Counted from the stretch's first letter, positions 48,216-60,333 are shown. The stretch: 64,000 nt of DNA from Petrosia ficiformis (GCA_947044365.1 OX345636.1:40528191-40592190), one strand, 5' to 3'. The notes: a model not told the origin generated them from the letters alone. Numbers and translations are program-made.

Positions 48216-48835
48216 GTGCAACCTACCAGGAACCACTCCCTCTAGCGATGTCCGAACTTAGTCTCGCCCCATCCGGTCACGCCCACTACAAAAGACCGGC
48301 GCCGGCGCGTTGGCAGCGGTAGTCGTTGATATCATGTGACAGGAAGTACTATTGATGACAGATGCTCACAAACTACAAGACTTACTAGTACTGGCAAGCT
48401 CATATCCAAATTTTGATGATGATGTCAAGATACTTCAAGGTATTTTGACAAGTGTGATTCCCTCAGAACTCCCTTACATTAGGTGACCGTGTCTCCCATC
48501 TAAATCAGCCAAGAGAGCTGGCAAGTACATACACATGTAGCAAAACTGGCCAAATGTTGACCATAATAATTAATATTCTTTTTCATAAAAATAAAGATTT
48601 ACTGTTAATAATTAAATTCCATTGTCATAATGTTCTCTTTCTTGACCGAATAAACAACCGAGAGAGTCAAAAGCAACACTGACACTCCACTGAATGCAAA
48701 ATAATTTGCCTCCGTCAGTTGGAAGACAAACTAATACATCTTTACCATTTAAGAAGTTCCATACAGCATCTTCTTGGTAAACAATTCTATTGCTAATGCC
48801 TATAGCTTCTTAATCTACGAAAAGATGGTACTGAG
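48216..48835. other. Upstream region of the nucleotidase gene
   Basis: A GC-rich patch (48240-48320, with GGCGCCGGCGCG) follows the nucleotidase start and may hold its promoter. GTGGGCGTGACCGG (minus strand, near 48275) recurs at 50999-51012 beside the Ginger insertion, as does GGCGAGACTA-like text. The rest, to 48835, is AT-rich with no gene seen. Confidence 0.4.
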
Positions 48836-50886
48836 CAAGGGCGTAGATAACTTTTAGTAGGGGGCTGAAATCTCTGACGCGCAAAGTGCGCCGCGAAAAT
48901 TTTTCGGGTCACGCCCACTTTCGGGGTTACGCCCTTTTTGTTCGCACGTACATGTGGCTGTGCATGTACAGTGATCAACCAATCATGTCTATAAGAAAGT
49001 GGTTTCTTCCTAAATCTAGTGAGACTATCAGAGAATCGTCGGTAAGCGAATTATTTAAGTGACATCATGACTGCTGAAAAATATGAAATATTTATGGCTG
49101 ATTCAGTAATCATTTGCTTCTGTATAGGAGGCTGGGCTGCAGTCCCTTGCCATAACTTCAAGCAGCAAGAACCAAGATCAGCTGAATGACTCAAATGTAG
49201 ACAGAGTTCCAGCTTCAGCAATGAATTTTGTTCCACAGGAAAGCCAACTATCTGACTCAGATTCTGATGGTCTAGATCTCGACCTCAATGAAGACGAACA
49301 GCTGACCCACTCTGCTGATAGCCAGTTAATTGATGATAATACTCAACAGCTTTCAGAGCCTATTCACTTATCACAACAGAGTTCTAACTCATTGAATACC
49401 ATTACTACTGACTCCGTTATTCCACAAAAACCCCATCATCCAATATTATTCACGTTTCCCCAACGCATCATTAGTAAGCAGAAAAGATCTTTTTGTTCCA
49501 CTTGGTATAGGAAATATCAGTGGCTTCATTATCAAGAGCATGATGACAGTGTGCTGTGCTTTTATTGTCATATTGCAGAAAAACGACATCTTCCAATTTC
49601 CTCCAACAAGGATCGTGCCTTTACAACGTCTGGTTTTTCAAACTGGAAGAAAGCTATAGAAAGGTTTAACAAACATGAATCATCATTGCCGCACCATCAG
49701 GCTGTAGATTTCGTGGAAAAAATACCTCGTACAACCAAGAATGTCAGAGAAATGCTTTCAAGCACTTATGCACAGCAAAAGGCTGAGAATAGGGCAATGC
49801 TTAAAATAATTTTAAGTAGCATCCGTTTTCTTGGTAGGCAGGGATTGGCTTTAAGGGGCAGGTATAAAGATCTAGCCACAGATGACTTAAAAGTTTCAGG
49901 TGAAATTGACTCTAATTTTTTCCAGCTGCTAAAGACACGGGCAGAAGATAACCCACGTCTCTTGAATTGGATGGAAAAGTCTAGAGACAAATTCATGTCT
50001 CCAGACATACAGAATGAAATCCTGTGTATTATGGTTCTATGCATTCAGCGAGAAATCACTAATGATGTATCTGGCCAATGGTATACCATAATGGTTGATG
50101 AAACAACCGACATGAGCAACACAGAACAATTGGTATTTTGTATTCGCTATGTTGACAGCAACCTTGAAGTTCACGAAGAGTTCATTGGGCTCTATAGCCT
50201 TGAATCAACTTCAGCAGAATCACTCTTTTCCACCATAAAGGATATCCTGTTACGTATGAACTTAAGAATCAAAAAGTGTCGTGGCCAGTCCTATGACGGG
50301 GCCAGTAGCATGTCTGGACATAAATCAGGTGTTGCTAAGAAGATAATGGACCTAGAAAGCAGAGCTTTGTATACACATTGCTATGGGCATGCACTAAATT
50401 TAGCTGCACAAGATTCAATAAAGCAATAATGGAGGACACACTTGATACAACTTACGAAATAACTAAACTCATTAAAAAATCCCCCAAACGTGAAGCAATC
50501 TTCAAAAAAATAGCGGAGGATATAAAAGCTGGATCACCAGGTATATGTATATTGTGTCCCACCAGATGGACAGTACGTGCAGAAGCATTTACATCTATAT
50601 CTGAAAACCACCAGGCATTACACTCAACTTGGCAAGCTGCCAAGCAAGCCACCAAGGACACTGAAATGAAAGCTCGCATTACAGGTGTTGCTGCACAGAT
50701 GGTAATGAATTCATTCAGCGTAATAGTAGTCGAATTCATATATTTGGACAATATGATCAATAATGAGTCACGCATGTTGTTTTGTAACTTTTTTTTTTTC
50801 AAATGTTTAAAGCTTTGTACATATTAACACACTGAAAATCTGGGGGGGCTAAAGCCCCCCTAGCCCCCACATTATCTACACCCTTG
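48836..50886 (+). mobile_element. hAT DNA transposon, internally truncated
   Basis: Inverted ends CAAGGGCGTAGATAAC (left) and, inverted from the right, CAAGGGTGTAGATAAT. CTGAG flanks both sides (48831-48835 and 50887-50891), shorter than the 8 bp usual for hAT. Inside is a TTF/DUF4371-type transposase gene lacking its C-terminal dimerisation part. Confidence 0.83.
48985..50830 (+). pseudogene. hAT transposase (TTF zinc finger / DUF4371, ZMYM1-like), broken
   Basis: Exon 1 48985-49041 (MSIRKWFLPKSSETIRESS) is joined in phase 0 to the frame from 49128, giving about 435 codons to a stop near 50430. Order: disordered acidic N-region, TTF-type zinc finger (FCSTWYRKYQWLHY, VLCFYCHIAEK, FSNWKKAIERFNKHE, HH), DUF4371 core, RNase H-like catalytic segments TIMVDETTDMS and GQSYDGASSMSG, then YGHALNLAAQDS. 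At about 50425 the frame shifts: TLDTTYEITKLIKKSPKRE continues in another frame from 50435 and decays after VAAQMVMNSF. The third catalytic residue and the hATC dimerisation domain are absent, so no active enzyme is expected. Confidence 0.87.
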
Positions 50887-51011
50887 CTGAGTGAGTCTGT
50901 TCAATTCCTGATTCACGTTTGATAGCGCACTACGTTTTGCCATTTTCTATCACCTACGTACTTGAGTGTCAGAACTCTGCCAGGCGCATCTTTTGCCGTG
51001 GGCGTGACCGG

Positions 51012-53344
51012 TGTCATAAAAGTTTAGGGACCCCATGAATATGGGGATCCTGGGTCCCTAATGTTGTTGGCAAAACGGGGACCCCCTCGTGTAAATAAGG
51101 GATCCCCTGGCCGTGCGTGCATGCAAGATGGCTCATGGCGTAGTGGAAGACTCTGCTAATGTTGACGGTCAACTAGAGGACTTTGATGGTGACAACTGTG
51201 ATGGTCGATTTGCTTATGCAACCAGCAACCATTCATAGTTACCTGGATTGCGGAGTTTATCCCAAAGATTTTTTCGAAATCAGACAAATTGGCATTTCGT
51301 AAAAGAGCCAAGTACTTTTGTACTAAGGATGCTGACCTATACTATCTATGTTGGTGGTTCTTCAAGTAAGTTTAGTGTTAGTTTTCAAAGGTATATGCAG
51401 TGTAACATAACACTGAATAGTAATACTTGTACTTCAAATGTGAATATATTGTGAAATTGTAAAAAATGTAAGTTGCATAATAAACAACTAAATCACAGAA
51501 TAAAAACAGTTATATAATTATCTGAATAAACAAAATACTGCTTTGTTTACCTAACACTATAGAGAGAGATGATAAAAATGCAAAGACAGAGAGGTTGGTT
51601 ATTGAAGACTTGGGCCAATGACAACGTATTGTTGCCAGAGTGCATGATAGCGCCCACTTAGGAATCAACAGGTCACTTGACATGGTAGCTCCAAAGTATT
51701 ACTGGCTAGGATTATCTAAAGATGTCAAACTCTATGTACGCTGTTTGTGTGACTCTATTATATTATACTGTGGGAGTTGTAGATAGGTTTTTAAGTGTTT
51801 ATTTTGGTGTTGATTGCTTGTGAAGCCACAAGTTTGCAGCCTAAAATTCATCTAAATATTATTGTAGATTGAATCCTGTGAGCAATGCCAGAGGAACAAT
51901 TACAAGTTACACAAAACCTCAGGGGTTCTTCATCCTATCCCTGTAAAACCAAAAATCTGGAGTTAAGTTGGTATGGACCTTATTGGTCCCTTGCCTGAAA
52001 CTCCATGTGGGAACAAGTATATTGCCACATTAACAGGATATTTTTCAAAGTGGGCTGAGACTGCTCCCTTGCAAAATAAATCAGCACTTGGTGTGGCCAA
52101 ATTCATCTACTCCGTAAGTGAATTGCATGTGTATGACAGTTCATATACGTACATTTATATCCTGCACAGAAAGCCTAGCATGGATGGATATAATAACTGA
52201 TGTATTCTGTATAGTTCATATGTAGGATGGGTTGTCCTGAGACAATTATCACAGACCAAGGTCGTGAGTTTGTGAATGAACTATCATCAGCACTCTACAC
52301 TTTTACCAACACAGAACATCGTATTACAAGTGCTTACCACCCTCAGGTTATTTACCATGATTATCATGATCAAATGAGATTCTAGCTAAATTATAATAAT
52401 AATTATTTAATTTACCTAACTTTGCAGACTAATGGTCTCACTGAGCGATTCAACCAGACACTTTCAAGGTGTCTTACAAAGATTGTCAATGAATCTCAAA
52501 CTGACTGGGATGAGAAGATCAATACAGTACTGATGGACCGAGGGATATTTGAAACCTACTTACTACCATTAACAAACAAACCTACTTTTGAAGAGCATTT
52601 ACAGCTCTTACATAATCCTACTTCCTGGGCAACCCAGACAGAAGTGCTTGCAGTAGCTACATATTTCAGAGTTCCCGTGTTTTTTATTATGTTTTGCAGT
52701 ATGAAGAGTATGTTTGGGGATGTTTCAAGCCACTAACTCATTTAAACATGAAACATCCTCGAAACGAACTTGATGATAATCCTTTAATTGTCGTTCCTTC
52801 TCACTTCGAACTTTTGTATTACAAAACTTCTCACGACTGCATTGTCTCCAGTTCTGATTCCTGTGTACCAAATGACTTCCCTCTGGTAGAAGAAAAGGTT
52901 GTAGAAGTTATAATATTTGATGAATAACATACCAAACTAAGTTCCCACTCAAGTGGTAGATAATAATAATATTCAAAGTTCATTCAAATAACAATTATGC
53001 GCTCGTTTAGAGGGTGTGGCTGGCTAGTCATTGGCCTGGCGCGATGGCTAGTGTAGCTATCAACCAGCAACAACACTAGCTGAAAGACATAACTAGTCTG
53101 AACACACCAAGATAATTATAATTGTATGTGCTACACTTCTACTGTTGCATTTATTGTAGTAAGATACGTAATAAACACAAAATTAATAACAGCTAGCATG
53201 GGTTGAAGGGGGTGCCATTTTACACAGTGGGGTCCCTATTCGAATAGCAAAATGCGTAATAAAATAGGGACCTGGGTCCCTATTTTACCGTTAATATGGG
53301 GACCCGGGTCCCCAAATGTACGGGATCCCCAGAATTTTATGACA
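51012..53344 (+). mobile_element. Ginger-like DNA transposon (integrase + OTU remnant)
   Basis: Inverted ends TGTCATAAAA (51012-51021 and, inverted, 53335-53344), starting TGT. CCGG flanks both sides (51008-51011 and 53345-53348), a 4-bp target duplication. The flanks also join sensibly: GTGGGCGTGACCGG plus ATTGGGACAAGACTAG resembles the uninterrupted text near 48250-48285 on the minus strand. Terminal regions carry several GGGACCC/GGGATCCC motifs. Encodes a Gypsy-type integrase and a partial OTU domain, with no reverse transcriptase, gag or LTR. Size, TIR, TSD and content fit the Ginger superfamily. Confidence 0.8.
51127..52927 (+). pseudogene. Ginger integrase/OTU transposase, multiply broken
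   Basis: Exon-like pieces: 51127-51366 (frameshift at a T-run near 51270), about 51563-51735 (zinc-binding H-x-x-x-H of HDSAHLG, with an in-frame TGA near 51621), 51869-52112 (CEQC, then an in-frame TAA near 51966 just before VGMDLIGPLPETP), about 52227-52347 (TIITDQGREFVNE, SAYHPQ) and 52428-52936. HHCC zinc finger and DDE residues (MDLIGP, TDQG, LTERFN) are all visible. After INTVL the frame jumps into an OTU-like C-half (WATQTEVLAVATYF, PSHFELLY), so the OTU part with the catalytic cysteine has been deleted. A short intron may separate 52690 from the last part. Not functional. Confidence 0.8.
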
Positions 53345-53609
53345 CCGGATTGGGACAAGACTAGTCCGAAGTCGCGTCGCCGACAAACTGCTCTGATATG
53401 TACATAAGAAAAGGCAGTGCCAAACCCCTTGGCGCGGAGCAGTGTAAGTTATATTAAATATTAGCTGGAAGACAAATATGTTTAAAGCATATATAAAAGC
53501 AATATATATAATAATTATATTACAATTATAATTATATTATAAAAATATACATTAGTTATAATTAATCAACATAACTTTAGTACTCAGTTTGTGTTTCTTT
53601 ATGTTCAAT

Positions 53610-56600
53610 TTAATCTTTTGTCTGTCTCAAGCGAAAAACTTCTATAAGTTCATTTCCTGCTCCACTTGTTACATGAGCTTGCTGTGTTTTTGGTTCATCC
53701 TTGAGAATAAGATAATTATATTAAAATTGTAATAATCAGACATGACATTGTAATGTAACTGATGTTGCACACTGAAAAAAAAATCTTACCTTTATATTCA
53801 TTGTTTTGCGAAGTTTAATTTGAAACTTCGGGTTAAAATCATCTTCATTCTCTTCATTTTTCTGAACATTTCCTGCACCTGTTTCTTCCTCTTCCCGTCC
53901 ATTCATTACAACCCCTTCATCTTCTTTCTCCTGCATATGAGGTACCTCTTCTACTTCCCTGTCATTATCTCCAAGTTCAGAGTCAGAGCTTGCTTCAAAT
54001 TCAGGTCTTGGAGGCCATTCTCTGAGTGATGGCTTCCTTGCTAGAATACTTTCTTTATCTTTTTGGACTGGAGGAAACTCAAAATTTTGAGGAGGTACAG
54101 GAGGAGGCTCATCAATTTCATCCTGCATCTGCTGTCGTTTTTCAGCTATAATATCAGGATCAACAACTGAATAAGGATTCTCTAGCTCAACAATTGTATC
54201 CAGTTGGTGTACTGTGAAAATCATGAGCAACACAAAAAAAGGTAATAAATTTAATGCAAAAACAGTACTCATAACAGGTCTTATGAGTGCTGCTTGCAAT
54301 AAATTGTTGGGGGTTATTGTTTTGCATTAAATTCATCTGATGACAAGACAAATCTGTTTGCTATTAGATTGAGTGCAGCAAACACAAGTCAAATCATTGG
54401 TGAGTACTAGGTAATCATTTCATATAGTCTTGTGAAGCTGATGTAAGAATTATTTTGGTGTTTATATAACTTTCTTAGATGACTCCAGTTGATTAAGCTG
54501 AAATCTTCGTTAGTTGCAAGGAGATAGCAAAGCGAGGGTTTAAAGCTCCATGTTACAATGAAATGTACATTACACAATCCAACAAATTTAGTTTGTGTTT
54601 TGTCATTTTTCAGCTTTATAACTATTATATTCTTCTCTGTAAACATTTTAGTACCAGTTTCCCCAAACATTTCCTCTTATGATATAGTTTACATACATGC
54701 ACTACCAATACATATTATGTATATACACATCTTATGCATACAAATACACATACATTCATCACTTCCTTGTGTTGCAGGGGTGGGTGGAGGAGTAGGAGCA
54801 CCTTTCCCAATTTTAGGAGCAAATTGAGAAAGCGGATTTGTACGAAAAGCTGGCTTAAAACCAATATTGGATTCGAGCAGCTCATGGTTCTCACTAGACT
54901 CTTTTCTTGATTTTTTTGACAATGGCCTAAGGGCACTTCGAATTGTCTTTTTGATTCCTCTTGAACGTGCTTTCTTTTGCTTCACTTTCTCAAACTCTTC
55001 CATTTCAGTTACAGTCACATATTCAGACGAAGTATTCAATATCAAGTTCATATCTCTACTTTGGTAACCCAGTAGCTCTCTTTCGTCATCAGATGAGGTG
55101 TTTGACATAGCTTTTAATGGTGAGCTGGTTTGTCCTGTAAGTGAAACAACGTGTGAGTCAAAAGACTGTTCCTCTGTCAGTGGCTTATTTATAAATATTT
55201 CGACTAGATCACATTGTTTGTAGCCAAAGATCTCTTCCTTAATTTTCTTACCTATAATTGTTATCTCTCATAAATACTTTATTGTACATTTTGACCATAA
55301 ATTCATCTTGTTTTTGAGTACTGAAAATTGAAATGAAATCCTGAACTATGATTTCCAATTAGCTAGGAATCTTTAACACAATCTGAATCGGCAATTTCAG
55401 TCCGAGTTAGTAGGCTGCATGATACAATTGTCCATTTACATTGTAGTTGTCAAGTATTTTCACTGCATGTTTGCATGTGATTGTGCTCTCTGCCTTACAG
55501 GGTAGCAGAATGTTATTGCTAGTTTACATAAGCTAAACGAGATTATTGAAAAAGCTAAATGAACTGAATACTCTTAAAACATGAAGATTGCCAACCACAG
55601 CAACTGGATGACATAGAATATCAAATATATCTTTCATTGATTGAGCTGTTTCATCGCAATTATACAGGAATAAATCCTTTCACACCACCCCTGCAGCATT
55701 AGGTCAATACATAACTGCTTAAATATTCTGCATTTAAAATGTTGAGAGAAGGCCATAGCAATACACTTTACAGTCCAAATCAGTATAACAATTAATAAAA
55801 AGAGATCTTTGGATAGTATGAACATTGTTGTGATCTAGTTAATCCTCTGTCATGTTCACTCCTGCACAACAGAGTTTACATGATATGTGTCAAGCACTTA
55901 TAGTTGCTGATTTTTAAAACGTTACTATTATTGAACAAGAGATCTATGACCTTATTTTGCAAAGCTTATGTAGATTTTAGTTATATCAAATGTTAGCATA
56001 ATGCTGTACATAATAATCACACAATCCAAGCTTATTCAAGTAAAGATACAAAATATGCTTGACCTCCAATAGGAGCCTATGATAATTATGTACAATTTCA
56101 ACTGGATTAGGTTTCTATATTTCATATCATTCCAAGCTTTGACATGAAGCAAATGATAGAGCAGTGCTATACAAAAAACTCATGCAATGATACTACAGTT
56201 CATGCACATAGTTATAAGATCTATGCTTGTACTGTAAGTCTATTTTCTTGCATATTTGTCAATTTAATTCTCTATGACACGATATATAGATAATATCTCA
56301 GAATAATTATTATAGTCTAGATTTTGCAAAAGCACTCAAACATTTTTATTTGTCCGTGAACACCTCGTTTGCTAGGCTTTCTCTCTCCAGCTGGACCAAC
56401 TTCATCATACTCACCATTTTGAGAATCTGTATCACCTGTATCTCCCAAGTCCATAATATCAGCTTCTCCCTGCAAAATAATTATAAAATTGACATACTAT
56501 TTAGAGATGTGGAAGTTATTCAACACTATAGCTACAATGTGTTGAAAATAACATAATATAATATTCTTGGTAATTCGTACCGTAAGTCTACTTTTAATTG

Positions 56601-59600
56601 TGTGTACTAATTTTAGTGATTTTAGCGACTAACATAATAATTGCCAAAATCAGTACGTGCTAAAAAAATATATTTCGTCATCATTTTATTTTATGATAAT
56701 TGTTAGGCAGATTATTAGGTGTGGCTCAGAAATTCACTAAAATTAATGAATGCTAAATCCAAGTGTTTAAAAATCATTGATGCAATTACTATAGTGGGAT
56801 TAAGGTATACCACATGTTTAGTCCACAAATGTTAACTCAAAACTATACATTATTATGATTATGTCTTTGAATTCTCAATTTAGTATTTGTAATATTAATT
56901 GCTATGGCATGTTACATAGGCTCATTACACTTAGTACCATGTTTTTTTATTATACTTATCATATGTATGCACCTGCATATCAAAAATGGTCATTTTAGAA
57001 GGCATCTCGGTATCCTGCGTTTGAGCTGAGAATTCTATAACTAGATTTGAAAGTTCAGGATCTGTACTACTCAGGGCCAAGGAGTATGGAGTGTTGCCAT
57101 ACTAGATAAAAATGATCACAAACAAATGTTAATGGTACAAAATGAATAGACATACAGAAGACTGTAATTATAATTATAATGAATCAATTTTATAACTGAA
57201 AACATAAATGATGTACAATGTATGATAGAATGTGAATAAGACAAACACGTTGTAGCAAAAGAATTTGTCAAGATTGAGATTTCATAATTACTAATTACAT
57301 ATAATTGTCACCTTGTTTGTGGTATAAAGGTCAGCTCCTTGCATTAGTAATAACTTTAGAACTTCAATGTGTCTGCACAAGGAGAATGCACCAAAGAATA
57401 TAAAATTTTAAACATACATGAGATGACTTACACAAACATAAGCTTGCATACATGTTATACTCAAGCACAGTATCTTTTAGAAATATTAACTTTGTGAATG
57501 TTTGTTTATATCTTTTGACACAATTTAAAAGTTCGCTCAGGTTTATTAGAACACTTAAAATTTTAAAATCTTGATCCACACCAGAAGTAAAAGCACAACA
57601 TTAAAATGAAATATATAAGCAACGTAACTTAATATGTAAAACCATTATGAAGCTGCTACTACACAGAGACAATTGATTAGCTAATCAGTGAAAAGATGAC
57701 AACTAAATGTATCTCATATTAAATAAGTGTTGATGTGAAAAAATATATTATGTCATACAAGTATATAACTTAATGAATAAAAAGATTTCAATAAACAGAT
57801 CAGGTGACCCTGAAATGTATACATACCCAGCTTCTGCTGCATCATGAGTAGGTGTGTCTCCATTTTTATCGGTTGCTGTTATCAGATTACCTGAAATGTC
57901 ACTATTTAGAAGCCACTGTACAGTTTTCAGCATCCCAGCAGCTATGTAAATATATAACAGGAATGAAATATCAAGAGCTAACTGTGAGTACATATCTATA
58001 CTCACAGGCTGCAAAATGAAGAGGTGTGGCTCCATCAGGAATACGATCCATCACTGATTCATTACCTAATCGTCCTACAATGAACTGTCATATGTGTGTG
58101 TGTGTGCGTGGACATGTATAGTATTCAGAGATAGATTTGTACTATAACTGTGTTAATTATTTGCCAAATGTGGGCACGCTGCAGCAGGCCATGAATATTG
58201 TTATGATTCATTAATTGGTAAAAATATTTTGGGAAGGAAGTATGGAAAGGCTTGGGACCTGGGAGGGAAGGTTCTCCGTGATGGTTGGAATGAAAAAGCA
58301 AATAGTGGTATGGCATGGCATTGGTGCACAAATTGTGTAGTGAAAATATTCTCAGCTAAATAATCATAAAGGGTGTAGCTATGACTGAGAACAACAAGAA
58401 AAGCAACAAAATGTAGTTCAATTGCACTAACAAATCATCCCCTGTAGATTATAGTCTCGCGTAGCCAGACCCAACCCTCTGATACGCGACGGGAAGGGTC
58501 TAGTCAACCGCACTGTACTAGCGTTCGTCAAGAGCGTCAAGTATCTGGCAAACTAGTAATCGACTTCAACTAAAATAGCCAAAAATCTGGCTAAACTCTT
58601 GACGAACACTAGTACAGGGTTGGGTCTGGCTAGGCGAGACTATATAGATTATAGTCTGAATTTTCAACCATATATTTTTAGACATGAAGAATTAAGTGCA
58701 TATGATTCAAAGTTGTACTTATAGTCATGTCTTTGTTCTTCCGAGAGTTGAACAGTACTAGTGGTAGGGCAGGTAGGGCAAATCCCCTATCTGTCCTACT
58801 ACTTGTGATGCCTCTAACTGCCCCAGATAGAACTTCAGATCCCTACTGCACATGCTCAGTAGAAAGTATAATGACAGTTGTAATCTTAGCATGGACTTAT
58901 TTCAGCTATTTGATTATGCTAAAATGGCGATGCTTTTTTTCTCCTACATGTCTTACTTTTTGAACCTGTTTATGTTAAATTCATAATTATGTTGTATTAT
59001 AATTTACTTTGACAATACTGGTATGGCCAGCTTGTGCGGCAGCATGAATTGGTTTCAGTCCATCTTCACTGGGTATTGTCAGATCACAGTTTGCAATATC
59101 ATGAAGATACCTTATTGCTTGTAGTCTACCTTCCTGAGCTGCAAAATATATTGGAGTGGTTCCTAGACATAGAAAGAGATACGCATTTTGCTTTGTTCTA
59201 CTGGTATATTTTTACCTACCATCAGTAGATCTCTGATTCAACAGTTTCTTATGCTTGTTTGACAGAATCTTCAAAACCTCGACATTTCCTAAGTATATCA
59301 TTAAAGTATATTATATATACACATTAACTTTAATATACCTGCAGAAGCAGCTACATGTGCTGCAGTAATACCAGTTTCATTTATAGCATTTACTGCTTTT
59401 GCTCCAAGTTCTTCAATAAGGATTTTAGCACAATTGTTCTGATGCTTGTGAATGGCCAATAGAAGACAAGTGAAACCTGAAATATTCAGACACAATCAAG
59501 TGGATAAATACAAAAGTACATTAAATGTCAAATTAAAGAACTAATGATGAAATCATGCACTAATTATATGTTGTTTTTTGGGGATCATACCTGCCTTGTC

Positions 59601-60178
59601 CTGTAAAACACTCAAGTTCGATTTCAAGTCTTTCTCTTCAGAGCTAAGAAGTGCCTGTATGTTATGTAATTTATTTAACATATGAATTGCGGTATTTTCA
59701 AGAACTAATGTACCTTGATACTGTCAGTATATCCATGTGCTGCGGCAACATGGAGAGGTGTTTCTCCCAAATCTGCCTGATCTTTACAAGATAAATCAGT
59801 GTAACGTATCAACCACCTATTTTGATGAAAGGATTTGTAGATGTGTTAATTGAGGTTCCCATCTCAACCATCCAAGCATCAATTCATTAAAACATACTTT
59901 ATTGCATCAATCTGATTCCTCCTTGCAGCGATATGAAGAGGAGTAGCACCAGCACGATCTATGGTAGGAACCCCATCCTTATTCTTCCACAAAAATGTTT
60001 TTTCTAAAGCTTCAATACTACCATCCCAAGCAGCTTTGTGAGCTGGTAAATCGACAGTGCTGTATGAAGCAAGCTTATTATTTGTAGGGTCTACAGTTCC
60101 TACGCTCTTTCGAAAGTGACGAAGTCCTCGGTTATTAAAATGGGTATATAGTTTGTTTTCCTCTTCTACTTCGCTCAT
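53610..60178 (-). CDS. Espin-like ankyrin-repeat protein
   Basis: Exons, minus strand: 59898-60178, 59714-59816, 59591-59654, 59339-59476, 59220-59288, 59008-59162, 58006-58074, 57827-57941, 57312-57372, 56973-57101, 56364- or 56415-56469, 54763-55134, 53790-54211 and 53610-53699; over 700 codons. Residues ~50-420 are ankyrin repeats with espin-type signatures LPAHKAAWDG, GATPLHIAARR, GLKPIHAAAQAGH and GDTPTHDAAEAG. The C half is low-complexity: a basic stretch (KKARSRGIKKTIRSALRPLS), proline runs (APTPPPTP, EPPPVPP) and acidic stretches. Espins bundle and tether actin in cell protrusions; orthology here is inferred from repeat wording only. Exon 59008-59162 leaves in phase 0 but exon 58006-58074 must be entered in phase 1, so a short exon is missing or an alternative donor is used. 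Two in-phase donors are possible for the 56469 exon. Confidence 0.75.
58450..58644. repeat. MITE with 23-bp inverted ends
   Basis: TATAGTCTCGCGTAGCCAGA plus CCC is inverted at the right as GGGTCTGGCTAGGCGAGACT plus ATA. It lies in the intron where the espin-like gene seems to lack an exon. Confidence 0.78.
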
Positions 60179-60333
60179 CTTGGACAAACAGAGCTCACTT
60201 TAGGGCGTCACCTATGAGCCCCACCCTCATTTAATCTGCGCAGTAGAAGTCTGCGCATATATTGCGTATATTCATAGCTCAAGTGCGGGAAAATCTCAAC
60301 ACACCTTTCAAAATAATTTTCAGGGTTATAGAA
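60179..60333. promoter_or_regulatory. Putative bidirectional promoter
   Basis: 155 bp separate the ATG of the espin-like gene (minus, 60178) from the ATG of the CISD gene (plus, 60334). Both transcription starts must lie here or nearby. The DNA is less AT-rich than its surroundings and has no clear TATA box. Confidence 0.55.

Noticed and set aside
51012..53344. Gypsy LTR retrotransposon
   Set aside because: Integrase is Gypsy-like, but there is no reverse transcriptase, protease of retroviral type, gag or LTR. Inverted rather than direct ends and the CCGG duplication fit a Ginger-type DNA transposon better.
58727..58963. 78-codon plus-strand frame
   Set aside because: Lies in an intron of the espin-like gene; both strands of 58740-58830 stay open by chance, with no exon-like borders. 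Considered and dropped as the missing espin-like exon.
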